From JAAYGT01 sp050252075 (GTDB lineage: Bacteria > Pseudomonadota > Gammaproteobacteria > Burkholderiales > Burkholderiaceae_B), in contig JBFWLP010000033.1 in NCBI GenBank assembly GCA_050252075.1, forward strand, positions 1 through 31,578: a DNA stretch of 31,578 bases. The letters are read 5' to 3'. This document shows, in pieces, positions 6,830 through 14,122 of the stretch. Both the position numbers and the translations under genes were made by a program. Positions within the stretch are counted from its first letter, which is position 1; every line of letters begins with the position of its first letter. The notes under the pieces are model-generated. The model made no database searches and was not told the DNA's origin. It worked only from the letters and a program-made list of their open reading frames with translations.

Positions 6830-8086
6830 ATGAAGCAACTTCTCCTGCCCATAGCGCAAGCCTATAAGGCTGACCCCGAGTCTGTTTACAACACTTGGTT
6901 TGTTAGTAGTGAAGATCGCCTCAAAGCGTTTCGAAGCATCCGGCGCGGTGTTGGTACGGTTGTCGAAGACATCAAGCAGAAGCGTTTCCCCAACGACTTC
7001 AAAGGATCATCGCTGGAATTTGTGCTGAGCTGTATTGCTGAGCAAAAGCAGGTGTTTGAAGGGGCGGCCCATCCCTTCTATTGGAAGCCTAAGCTTCGCA
7101 TCCCGGATATCTACGAGAACGATGAAAATAAGGGGGCGTTCGGGGAATTTCTCTTCGCCTGCCTGGAAACCGCCGACATCCGGATTCTGGAAAGGGAAGT
7201 TTTGAAGCTTGCCGGCCGCAGCATCAAGGGCCTGGGGCCAGCGGTCGCCAATATCCTCTACTTTCTTCATCCCACACTGTTTCCGCCATTTAATACGGCG
7301 ATGCTCAACGGTTTCAATGCCCTCTTTCAGGCCAAGAAGAAGTTAGGGTCTTGGGACAGCTACCTGGAAATGCGCGAGACGATCATCGAAGCCAATTCGA
7401 CGCTTGGAACACTTTCCAAGGATCTTGGCGCGTTCAGTGGCATGTTGTTTGAGATCGGGGTAGGACGCTTGGCCCCCGATTCTAATGGCCAGCAGACTTT
7501 GGCTGCGGAGCAGGAAAAACTGGAGAAAAGTCGCCGCAAACGGCACGCACAGGTTGAACAGGATGTTGTGGAGGAACGGCTGCACACCAAGGTTCAGCAC
7601 CAACTTTCTGAACTAGGGCGTACCCTGGGATATGACGTCTTGGTCGCACGCAATGACCGTAGTGCGCAATACCAAGGCCGCCCGCTGGGATTCCACTGCC
7701 TAGAGCACCTTCCAGACTTGGGATTGTCTCCGGAGGTGCACGCTACGGCGGAACTGATCGATGTCCTTTGGCTGTACAAGGGGAAGGCGCAGATTGCCGC
7801 CGCCTTTGAGGTTGAAAAAAGTACCTCCATCTATTCCGGAATATTGCGCCTCACCGATATGGCCCTTTCCATTCCGGGAAAGGAGGAACATCTTTATCTA
7901 GTGGCGCCAGCGGCCCGCGAGCGGGAGATTGTTGATCAACTGAAACGCCCGATGTTCCAGCGACCTGATGAGTTTTCCTTGGGATACATCCTTTTTGAAG
8001 AGCTCGATCGGCATTTTGAGTCCCTCTGCAAACTTGGCGATAACCATCATATCCTAGACAAGTTGGCCTGCCGCTGTTGCGTTTGA
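6830..8086 (+). CDS. Unplaced protein with HhH-like segment and PD-(D/E)XK-like nuclease C-terminus
   Basis: I do not recognise this 418-aa protein by name. There is no signal peptide or membrane helix. Residues about 130-165 (RSIKGLGPAVANILYFL, then PPFNTAMLNGFNAL) resemble a helix-hairpin-helix DNA-binding segment. Residues 225-265 are charged and helical, probably a linker or coiled coil. The C-terminal part has ELIDVLW (Asp311) followed by AAFEVEKSTSIYSGILRLTD (Glu327, Glu329, Lys330), an arrangement like the acidic-acidic-Lys core of restriction-like nucleases. The C-terminus ends in Cys-rich CRCCV. It stands alone between cueR (142 bp upstream) and degraded DNA beside a transposon, a usual place for defence genes. 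A DNA-acting or restriction-type role is inference; the start at 6830 has no strong ribosome site. Confidence 0.6.
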   Translation: MKQLLLPIAQAYKADPESVYNTWFVSSEDRLKAFRSIRRGVGTVVEDIKQKRFPNDFKGSSLEFVLSCIAEQKQVFEGAAHPFYWKPKLRIPDIYENDENKGAFGEFLFACLETADIRILEREVLKLAGRSIKGLGPAVANILYFLHPTLFPPFNTAMLNGFNALFQAKKKLGSWDSYLEMRETIIEANSTLGTLSKDLGAFSGMLFEIGVGRLAPDSNGQQTLAAEQEKLEKSRRKRHAQVEQDVVEERLHTKVQHQLSELGRTLGYDVLVARNDRSAQYQGRPLGFHCLEHLPDLGLSPEVHATAELIDVLWLYKGKAQIAAAFEVEKSTSIYSGILRLTDMALSIPGKEEHLYLVAPAAREREIVDQLKRPMFQRPDEFSLGYILFEELDRHFESLCKLGDNHHILDKLACRCCV

Positions 8087-8358
8087 GCCGTCCAGTGGGG
8101 AATCCGGATACGCCTGACCAAGTGCAGTCTAGCCCCCAACATTCCACATCGTGGTCATCGGGCATACGTGCCAGTAAGCGAACGATCTCTCGACATAACT
8201 GCCACATGACCCCTTCCGGCTTTGTAGCCACATCATCGAAGCAATAATGCACTCATCACACATAAAGCAGCCGGAGCTAGTGAAGTAACGCAACCATAGT
8301 AGCCACATTGAAGCCTTTCACTCGGGGCGATATCGATTGAGCTATGGCAACCAAATGA
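8087..8358. other. Intergenic stretch without a convincing gene
   Basis: No open frame with a ribosome site was found. On the minus strand a frame from about 8252 reads MHYCFDDVATKPEGVMWQLC and continues with MPDDHDVECW. This looks somewhat protein-like, but the frame then runs antisense through the upstream gene. It may be a decayed gene start; it is not called as a gene. Confidence 0.3.
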
Positions 8359-8390
8359 AAAAGAGGCCACGCAATTGCGGGGCCTCTTTT
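8359..8390. terminator. Near-perfect 32-bp palindrome, likely bidirectional terminator
   Basis: AAAAGAGGCC pairs with GGCCTCTTTT across CGCAATTGCG, itself palindromic, with a single A/G mismatch pair. The A-run on one side and T-run on the other fit a rho-independent terminator working in both directions. It stands 272 bp after the nuclease-like gene and after a decayed leftward gene end. Confidence 0.6.
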
Positions 8391-8487
8391 CCATTGTTGT
8401 CCGGCCGACTTTATTTACTACCATCAGCTCATTTTTGCAGCAAAACGGCTATCTCCTTGTTTTTATTTAGTTTCAAGATTCTCCATT

Positions 8488-8646
8488 TCATTTCAAGAAA
8501 CTATTGTCCGGAAACAAGGTGATGAACTTGTCCTTCGGCAGACTCGCCAACATGGAGCGATAAAGGTCCTGGGCTTCCAAAGGAGTCAGGTCCCGGCCTT
8601 TCGCCGGACCTTCCAGAGGGTTGGCCGGGAATCGTGCGAAATCCTC
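8488..8646 (-). pseudogene. 3' end of a decayed, unidentified gene
   Basis: About 52 sense codons plus a stop on the minus strand with clearly protein-like content (EDFARFPANPLEGPAKGRDL, then TPLEAQDLYRSMLASLPKDK and FITLFPDNSFLK) and GC-rich coding-type codon use, in a region otherwise AT-rich. The frame stays open upstream through a seven-T run but with changed composition and no start codon with a ribosome site. It looks like the tail of a deleted gene. I do not recognise the family. Confidence 0.5.
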
Positions 8647-8695
8647 AAAAAAACAACTTAACTTATTGTTCGTGAAGGGAAAATAACTTGGTTTA

Positions 8696-8725
8696 GGGTA
8701 AGGCCAGTTTTCACTGGCCTTACCC
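8696..8725. terminator. 13-bp perfect hairpin after the HNH-like gene
   Basis: GGGTAAGGCCAGT pairs perfectly with ACTGGCCTTACCC across a 4-nt loop, 19 bp beyond the stop of the leftward gene at 8745. Neither side has a good T-run, so it may be a weak terminator, an RNA 3' stabiliser, or an element end. Confidence 0.55.
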
Positions 8726-8744
8726 TCTTCTCATCAATTGAGGC

Positions 8745-9077
8745 TTAGGTTCCGCAGGTCAGCGCCTTATTTGCGCTGACGAAAACGCTGTCGGGCTTGG
8801 ATCTGAACTCTGTGTCTGGCTGGCCGTTGTGCGACTTGCACATCGGTGCAATGTAGTTGAGTTTTCGAAGTGCTTCATTATCAAGCTTCGGCAGTATCAC
8901 GTGCGCCCCTACCTCCGCCAGTGAATTGCACCCCGCTACATGACATGTTGGCGTTGAGGAAACCTTGGTGAAGACCTTCCAGTGGTCCAACCAAGATCCG
9001 CACTTACAGTCCTTGTCCGAGGTCCCATTAAGATTCTTCATCGTAACGGAACCATTGGTGGTCAGTGTCTTGCTCAT
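8745..9077 (-). CDS. Small HNH/treble-clef-like zinc protein
   Basis: A 110-aa protein read from MSKTLTTNGS; GGGAG lies 6 nt before this ATG, while the ATG two codons earlier overlaps the spacing. There is no signal peptide. Metal-ligand pattern: Cys24 and Cys26 in CKCGSW, Cys45 and Cys50 in TCHVAGC, then AEVGAHV with His59, and PMCKSHN with Cys80 and His83. A Cys pair, a GAHV His and a C-x2-H-N resemble an HNH/treble-clef nuclease core. Proteins with a CKCGSWxDHW start and this pattern occur as small hypothetical proteins. No immunity or toxin partner is visible nearby. A hairpin at 8696-8725 follows. Nuclease activity is inference; a structural zinc protein is also possible. Confidence 0.6.
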   Translation of the reverse strand: MSKTLTTNGSVTMKNLNGTSDKDCKCGSWLDHWKVFTKVSSTPTCHVAGCNSLAEVGAHVILPKLDNEALRKLNYIAPMCKSHNGQPDTEFRSKPDSVFVSANKALTCGT

Positions 9078-9152
9078 GAGCATCTCCCAAAAGTAACCAC
9101 GCACGTGCATGGCAATTCATGATATTGGGATTTTTCCTGAAGAAATCAATAG

Positions 9153-12100
9153 TCATTGACCTTGGTTTGCTGATTCAGCCTCCAAAATCCGGAACCCGTC
9201 ATCTAGTACCGCGGCCTTACGTCGGAAGTCCAGCACATAGTCACCAAAACGATTGATGTGCTCCAGCCGGTATGGCGCCAGGCCAGCCAATACTTCCTGG
9301 TTGATCAGAGAACCTTCGGCTCGTAGTTGCTTTAGGACCCGACTCATCCCCACCACATTGTGCAAAATGACCATGTTGGCGATCAGATGGTTGTATTTAA
9401 TGACCTTGCGCTGTTCGTGGCGCAGGTTTTCGGCGATCTCCCCTTCTCCACCGAAGAAGAGTTTTTTCGCAAAGCCATTGAATTGCTCCGACTTGTTGGT
9501 TTCTGCGTGGATGAGCCGGCGCAGTTCAACGTCACCAACATATTTCAGCAGGAACATGGTTCGGACTACCTTGCCGAGTTCCTTAAAGGCGAAATACAGC
9601 TTGTTCTTTCGGCTGTAAGTACCGAGGCGGCGCAGGATAGCCGATGCTGAAATCTTTCCAAGCTTGATCGAGACAGCCACGCGCAGCATGTCTGGCAAAT
9701 GGGTTTCGATCATCTGCCAGTTGATGTCGTCGCTGAAAAGACGATCGATATGGACGAACCTCTTGTTACTCATCGGGCCGATGAAACACCAGATCCTTGA
9801 TGCCACGGATGCGCGGCATCAGCTTAATGCCTAAGAGATGGGAAAGCGCAAACACCGTGTAGCTCTGGGCCTGGGTGTCGCCATGGATGGTATCCGGCCG
9901 GACATCCGAGGTGTTGGTCATCAACCCATCGAGGATGTGCGTACCCTCGTAGGTGCCGCAGGAAATGAAGTGACTGAACAGCGCGATGAACTTGTCGGAG
10001 ACATGGTAGTAGCCGATGCCGCCATAGCCGCCGTAGCGGATGTGGTGCTCGGAAATCAGGTTCTGCTCGTAGAGGTTCCATTTCGTGCCGTCGGCCGAGG
10101 CATGCTTGCCTGAACCCCAGTAGCTGGGCAATTCGAACTTGTTATAGGCGTTGATAACCTTGACGATGGCCTTTTCCAGTACCTCTTCCGTGATGTACTT
10201 GATGTTGAGCCAGGCAATCTGCTTGCGGCTCATCCCTCGAATTGAACGTGCCGTCTGAGTGGGCCCAAGGTTACAGCCATAACAGAACAAGGTACTGATT
10301 ACTCTTGGACGCAATTCCTCGATCCGACTCTCTGTTCCCATCAAGGGACGGAATAGCTTGTGCAGTTGCAGCCAGCGCTCCGTGTCGATCAGTACGTCAA
10401 CAATGCTGATGTTCTCCAGATGCTCAGTGATCAGCAGGTCGATTGTCCTGATGCCAGGCGGTAGTTCGCTGGCTGGTGGCTTCTTCAGGATTAGCCGGCC
10501 ATCGACGATTTCGGCATAGGCGTTGTCCGGAAACTCTGCATCGACGGCTTCGGCGGTCTCCAACAAAGCCGCCTTCAAGGTCTCCGTAAAGGCTCTGGGG
10601 TCGGTTTCGACACCGGTCACTTCGCCGTACTGGGCCAACTCAGAATTCAGAGTATCGTCGTCAACCAGCTGCTCCCGGTAGTCGTCGTAGCGCTCGCCAT
10701 GCTGGATGAACAGATCACCCGATTTCAATTCATCACGGATCGCATACAGGACCGCCAGCTCAAAGTAGCGGCGGTTGAGGGCAACGATCTGCCCATCGGC
10801 ACGTTCAGAGACGACCAGTTTTCGCCAAGCCGTGGGTAGCCATAGGAAATCTTCCTCAGCATTCAGCCCAACCAAGGACAGTGGGACGACTTCATGGCGG
10901 GTGCCACGCAGCGCCTGCAACGCTGCCATCATCCGGATTAAGGTGTCATCCTCGCTGCTGCTCTGGGGATTGACGATTTCGATGCAGTTCAGCAACTGGG
11001 CACGAACAACCTTATAGGGTTGGACGAGGAACGGCAGATGATTACGCCCCGCATAAGCCATGTGCTCATCACAGATGGCTACCAGGTCATCGACATTGGC
11101 TATCAGGCTGCCACCGATGGCCTCCACGCGTTGATGATCCGTACCGTCGATCCGATAGGCCAGCAACATCTCTTTCAATTGCCCGATCAGGCGGTCGGTC
11201 CGCTGCTGGTGTTCCTGCTGGTATTCGCCTAGCTTGTTGCGTGCCTGGTTATCCAGGTTCTGAAGCATACGGACGAATAGGTCGGCAGCATCGTCGAGCG
11301 TCTGGGCAAATTGCGAACGGATATAGATGACGGCCAGTGCGTAGCGTTTCTGTGGCCTCAGTTCCGCCATTTCCGTCGCATCCAACGACCGGGCGATATA
11401 GCGATACTGCTTGAGCTTTGGGACGGGGATATCCGGTTTTGGCAGTTGGTCGACCAGTAGCTGGAGCCGACGGATATGCTGAAGGTAGGAGCGGGTTTCC
11501 TTATTGGTCGGTTTCTTCGGTTCTCGCTTGAGTAGGTTCCAGGTGCTGCTGGTATCGCCCGACTTGACCTTGAACAGGCTGTCGATCAAGGCTTTTACCT
11601 TGGCATCAAGTTGATCGGTAATACTCGCAAAATGGACATCGTGGATTTTCTCCCGGGCCTGGATGGCTAGCCGATCAAGCGTGGAGAAACCAGGTAATTC
11701 GTAGCGATGATGAACCAGTTCTTCAAGCATTACGTTGACGATGTCTGCTACAACATGCCGGCTGTCTGCTGCTGTTTCAGCGATATGCCGCAACCAGGCA
11801 CGCCCTTGGTCGTCCAGAGGACGAACATTCAGGTAGCGTCGAAGTGCTGCGATCAATGCCGTGCGCGTTGTCGTACGGTCGAACTGTCGGAGTTCGTCAA
11901 ACCTTGCTGGTCGGTGCCCCGTTTGGGCCACAATATGCTGGCGAATCGCCGCCGGCACATCCTTGATATGGACAAAGTACCCAAGGCGCTGAAACAGTTT
12001 CAGGTAGATGAAGACTGCTGCGCGGGCAACGGGCCGCTTTACGGTCTTGTCGATGAAAGCGATTTCATCGGGCGTCAGGGTATAAATCTCGGCGAGATCC

Positions 12101-12156
12101 TGTGCCGATGGATCAGCTTTCAAGCGGGGATATGCGGTCTCGTGAAGCTGGGTCAT
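9153..12156 (-). pseudogene. tnpA: Tn3-family transposase TnpA, interrupted by a frame break
   Basis: Two overlapping frames together make a normal-length Tn3-family DDE transposase of about 1,000 aa. The first frame (9766-12156, 796 aa) starts MTQLHETAYPRLK and contains the first two acidic residues, in ASADGTKW and IHGDTQAQS. It stops after GIKDLVFHRPDE. The second frame (from about 9790 down to 9153) continues with NKRFVHIDRLFSDDINW and holds the last catalytic Glu region (FFGGEGEIAENLRHEQ). Removing one T, so that GAG-TAA-C reads GAG-AAC, restores the family sequence RPDENKRFVHID. The break separates DD from E, so neither part should transpose DNA alone. It follows int by 6 bp in the same direction. 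The LHETAYP start resembles the Tn4651/Tn5041 subgroup, a weak recollection-based assignment. Confidence 0.85.
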
Positions 12157-12162
12157 GTAGCA

Positions 12163-13446
12163 TCAATCCCAGTGCCTGCCAGTGGCCGGATCTCGGCAGA
12201 CTACCTCCAGAAAGCACTCACGGGTGTCGGCAATACGATGGAGTTCATCGAGCAATGCGTAGAGATGATCGTCCAGGACATCTGTCGATGGGGTCGGGAC
12301 GGAGATTTGATATCGACGACCATCCTGGTCCAGCGGTTGCGCCTGAAATCGGGCAAGGCAGGTACTCGCCATGTCCCGTAAGGCATTGGCGACACCGCGT
12401 CGACCGCCGTTGAAGGCGGACAGATCGATGGAAACCTCGATCGTTGTGAGGGCGACCTTGGGCAGGCTTGGCAGTTGCGGGGGCAAAACAGGCTGCTTTT
12501 CTGGGAGCACCCGATCCAAGCCCTGCTCGAAACGCGCCTTCTGATCGGTGCTGACCCCATCCAGATAGCGCATGGCAGCCTTCACATCACGCCAGCCCAC
12601 GTAATTCATCAGCTCCCGGAGGTCCCAGCCGCTCATGCCCGCCCACTGGGCGAAGCCACGGCGCAGCGAGTGGCTGCTGAAGGCGTCGGCATCGGCCACA
12701 CCTGCCTGGCTCAATAACCTTCGAAGTATAGGAATGATGCTGCTCGGGGTCAGTTCGGCCTCGGATAGGTGCCCCCAGCGATCAATCTTGCGGAATAGCG
12801 GCCCTGCTGTCAGTTGGGACAAGGCCAGCCAGTCTTCGACCGCCTCGACTGGACACAGCCGGGACAAGGCTGGGCAAGAGTAGCTCCGGCCTTCCAGGTT
12901 GCGATCCCCCTTGCTGCGGGGCAAAAAGCAGGTCAGCCCCTCACCGGGTTTGATTTCGATGAATTCAATGCGAAGGTTGGCCAGTTCATCAGAGCGGAAC
13001 CCGCGCCAGAACCCGAGGAGAACCAGGGCCCGATCCCGCTTAAGTCGCAGGGTGCCGGCAGTATCTCCTTGGCGGACAGCTGCAGCCGTGGCCGTCGTCA
13101 GCCAGTCGGTAACACCGTGGAGGATTTCCAGTTCCAGCGGCTTGGCCCGCTTTTCCTGGGCCGGATGCAGGGTCCGAATGCCCTTCAAGAGTTGCCGAAT
13201 CTTCGGAGCCTTGGTCGGGTCCGGAAAGCCATGATCCTGGTGCCAGCGGGACAGCGCCGCAAGGCGGTGCTTCAGTGTGTTCAGTGACAGTGATTCGGCA
13301 TACGCAGCCAGGTAGCGGGCAATCGAGTCGATAGTTGCCGGTAACAAGCCTCCCCACTCAATCTCGAAGTGCTGGATGGCTGATGCATAGCTGCGCCGGG
13401 TATTGGCCCGTTCGGCCGCGCCAAGGTAGAGATCGACCTGACTCAT
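12163..13446 (-). CDS. Tyrosine recombinase (integrase/cointegrate resolvase of the Tn3-type element)
   Basis: A 427-aa protein. Residues about 1-95 form the SAM-like core-binding domain. The catalytic domain has Arg151 in GFRSDELANLR, His259-x-x-Arg262 in SSHSLRRG, Trp285 in VGWRD at the usual His/Trp place, and nucleophile Tyr294 in MRYLDG. About 130 residues beyond the Tyr are an extension not needed for catalysis. Such enzymes resolve cointegrates in some Tn3-family elements (TnpI, TnpS); here the pairing with tnpA 6 bp downstream supports that role. A general integrase role cannot be excluded. Its start lies 4 bp after the cadR stop, so it is probably transcribed with cadR. Confidence 0.88.
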   Translation of the reverse strand: MSQVDLYLGAAERANTRRSYASAIQHFEIEWGGLLPATIDSIARYLAAYAESLSLNTLKHRLAALSRWHQDHGFPDPTKAPKIRQLLKGIRTLHPAQEKRAKPLELEILHGVTDWLTTATAAAVRQGDTAGTLRLKRDRALVLLGFWRGFRSDELANLRIEFIEIKPGEGLTCFLPRSKGDRNLEGRSYSCPALSRLCPVEAVEDWLALSQLTAGPLFRKIDRWGHLSEAELTPSSIIPILRRLLSQAGVADADAFSSHSLRRGFAQWAGMSGWDLRELMNYVGWRDVKAAMRYLDGVSTDQKARFEQGLDRVLPEKQPVLPPQLPSLPKVALTTIEVSIDLSAFNGGRRGVANALRDMASTCLARFQAQPLDQDGRRYQISVPTPSTDVLDDHLYALLDELHRIADTRECFLEVVCRDPATGRHWD

Positions 13447-13450
13447 CCCT

Positions 13451-13915
13451 CTATACCTTGGGGGACTTTAATGCGGTGCCGTGTACGCCGGAAATGTGAT
13501 TTCCCGTCGGCTCCACGCCGATTCCTGATTGAGACAGTCCTTCAAGAATCCCGCAAGTTGAGGGGCGATGGTCGTCGGGACAACGGCTGCGCAGCTCAAG
13601 AAGCTGCTTTTCCAGCACTTGGAGTTCACCAATTCGACGGACGACATGCCCGATATGCTCATCCAGTAAGCGGTTTACCTCACCACAGTTTTCTTCTGGC
13701 GATTCCTTGAAGTGCAGCAGTGTTCGAATCTCATCAAGTGTCATGTCCAAGCCACGACAATGCCGAATGAACGTCAGTCGCTCCAGGTGCATTGACCCAT
13801 AGATACGGTAATTCCCCTCGCTCCGCCCAGGCTCTGCTAGCAATCCTTCGCGCTCATAGTAGCGGATTGTGTCCACATTACTTCTCGCCAAACGCGCCAG
13901 TTCGCCAATTTTCAT
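13451..13915 (-). CDS. cadR: CadR/PbrR-type Cd(II)/Pb(II)-responsive MerR regulator
   Basis: A 154-aa MerR-family protein starting MKIGELARLARSNVDTIRYY, with AGGGAGG 5 nt before the ATG. Cys77 (ENCGEVNRLLDEHIGHV), Cys112 and Cys121 (CPDDHRPSTC) correspond to the divalent Cd/Pb site of CadR and PbrR. The C-terminal tail ends GVHGTALKSPKV; relatives often have a His-rich tail here. It should control the cadA promoter at 14068-14099. The start overlaps the stop of a 40-codon ynfA remnant as ATGA. int begins 4 bp after its stop, so a metal-sensor gene and a transposition module share a transcript. Confidence 0.9.
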   Translation of the reverse strand: MKIGELARLARSNVDTIRYYEREGLLAEPGRSEGNYRIYGSMHLERLTFIRHCRGLDMTLDEIRTLLHFKESPEENCGEVNRLLDEHIGHVVRRIGELQVLEKQLLELRSRCPDDHRPSTCGILEGLSQSGIGVEPTGNHISGVHGTALKSPKV

Positions 13916-14034
13916 TGCAGCCTCCCTAGTTCGCCTATCAAGCCCTGCTCGGCTGTAGCGCGATGATAGCCACCGACGATTTCAGCCAGCGCGGTGACGA
14001 TGAAAAGACTTAATATCTTCAGGAACTCCAACAT
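13912..14034 (-). pseudogene. Truncated YnfA-like (UPF0060) membrane protein remnant
   Basis: A 40-codon frame starting MLEFLKILSLFIVTALAEIVG. The first 21 or so residues match the start of the YnfA/UPF0060 four-helix membrane protein (about 110 aa). After IVG the sequence GYHRATAEQGLIGELGRLQ is soluble and unlike the family, so most of the gene has been lost and joined to other DNA. An AAGGAG ribosome site precedes it. The stop overlaps the cadR start, so translation of the stub may now feed cadR. Family recognition rests on the N-terminus only. Confidence 0.65.
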
Positions 14035-14067
14035 GCCCTTCTCCTTGGCCCTTTTTATTGTAGCCGC

Positions 14068-14099
14068 TTGACCTTGTAGTGACTCAAGGGTTTTTAATG
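14068..14099 (+). promoter_or_regulatory. CadR-type promoter of cadA
   Basis: TTGACC (14068-14073) with a 19-20 bp spacer and TTTAAT/TTAATG at 14093-14099. The dyad CCTTG-N8-CAAGG (14072-14089) lies in the spacer, as in cadA and pbrA promoters bound by CadR/PbrR. The AGGAG site of cadA follows at 14112-14116. Confidence 0.75.
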
Positions 14100-14122
14100 G
14101 CATCAACAACTAGGAGATTGTC

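Larger units (their letters stand above)
9153..13446 (-). mobile_element. Tn3-family int-tnpA transposition module (ends not found)
   Basis: A tyrosine recombinase and a Tn3-family transposase in one operon. In Tn3 relatives such as Tn4430 a tyrosine recombinase replaces the serine resolvase. I could not find a pair of GGGG-starting terminal inverted repeats near 8100-9152 or 13440-14120, so the borders are only those of the two genes. With tnpA broken, the module may now be fixed or mobile only in trans. Confidence 0.7.

Noticed and set aside
7851..8252. 133-codon leftward frame overlapping the end of the nuclease-like gene
   Set aside because: Only its first third lies outside the other gene, with no ribosome site; at best a decayed start.
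9766..9806. Programmed +1 frameshift in tnpA
   Set aside because: GAG-UAA-C lacks a slippery codon that could re-pair after a +1 slip and no stimulatory Shine-Dalgarno or structure is evident; a mutation or read error is simpler.
11707..12381. Long rightward open frame (224 codons) over int-tnpA
   Set aside because: Antisense to conserved transposase and integrase sequence; no domain or ribosome site.
13455..13492. GGGGGACTTTAATGCGG as a Tn3-type terminal repeat
   Set aside because: It points the wrong way for the int-tnpA module, encodes the cadR C-terminus, and no partner copy was found.
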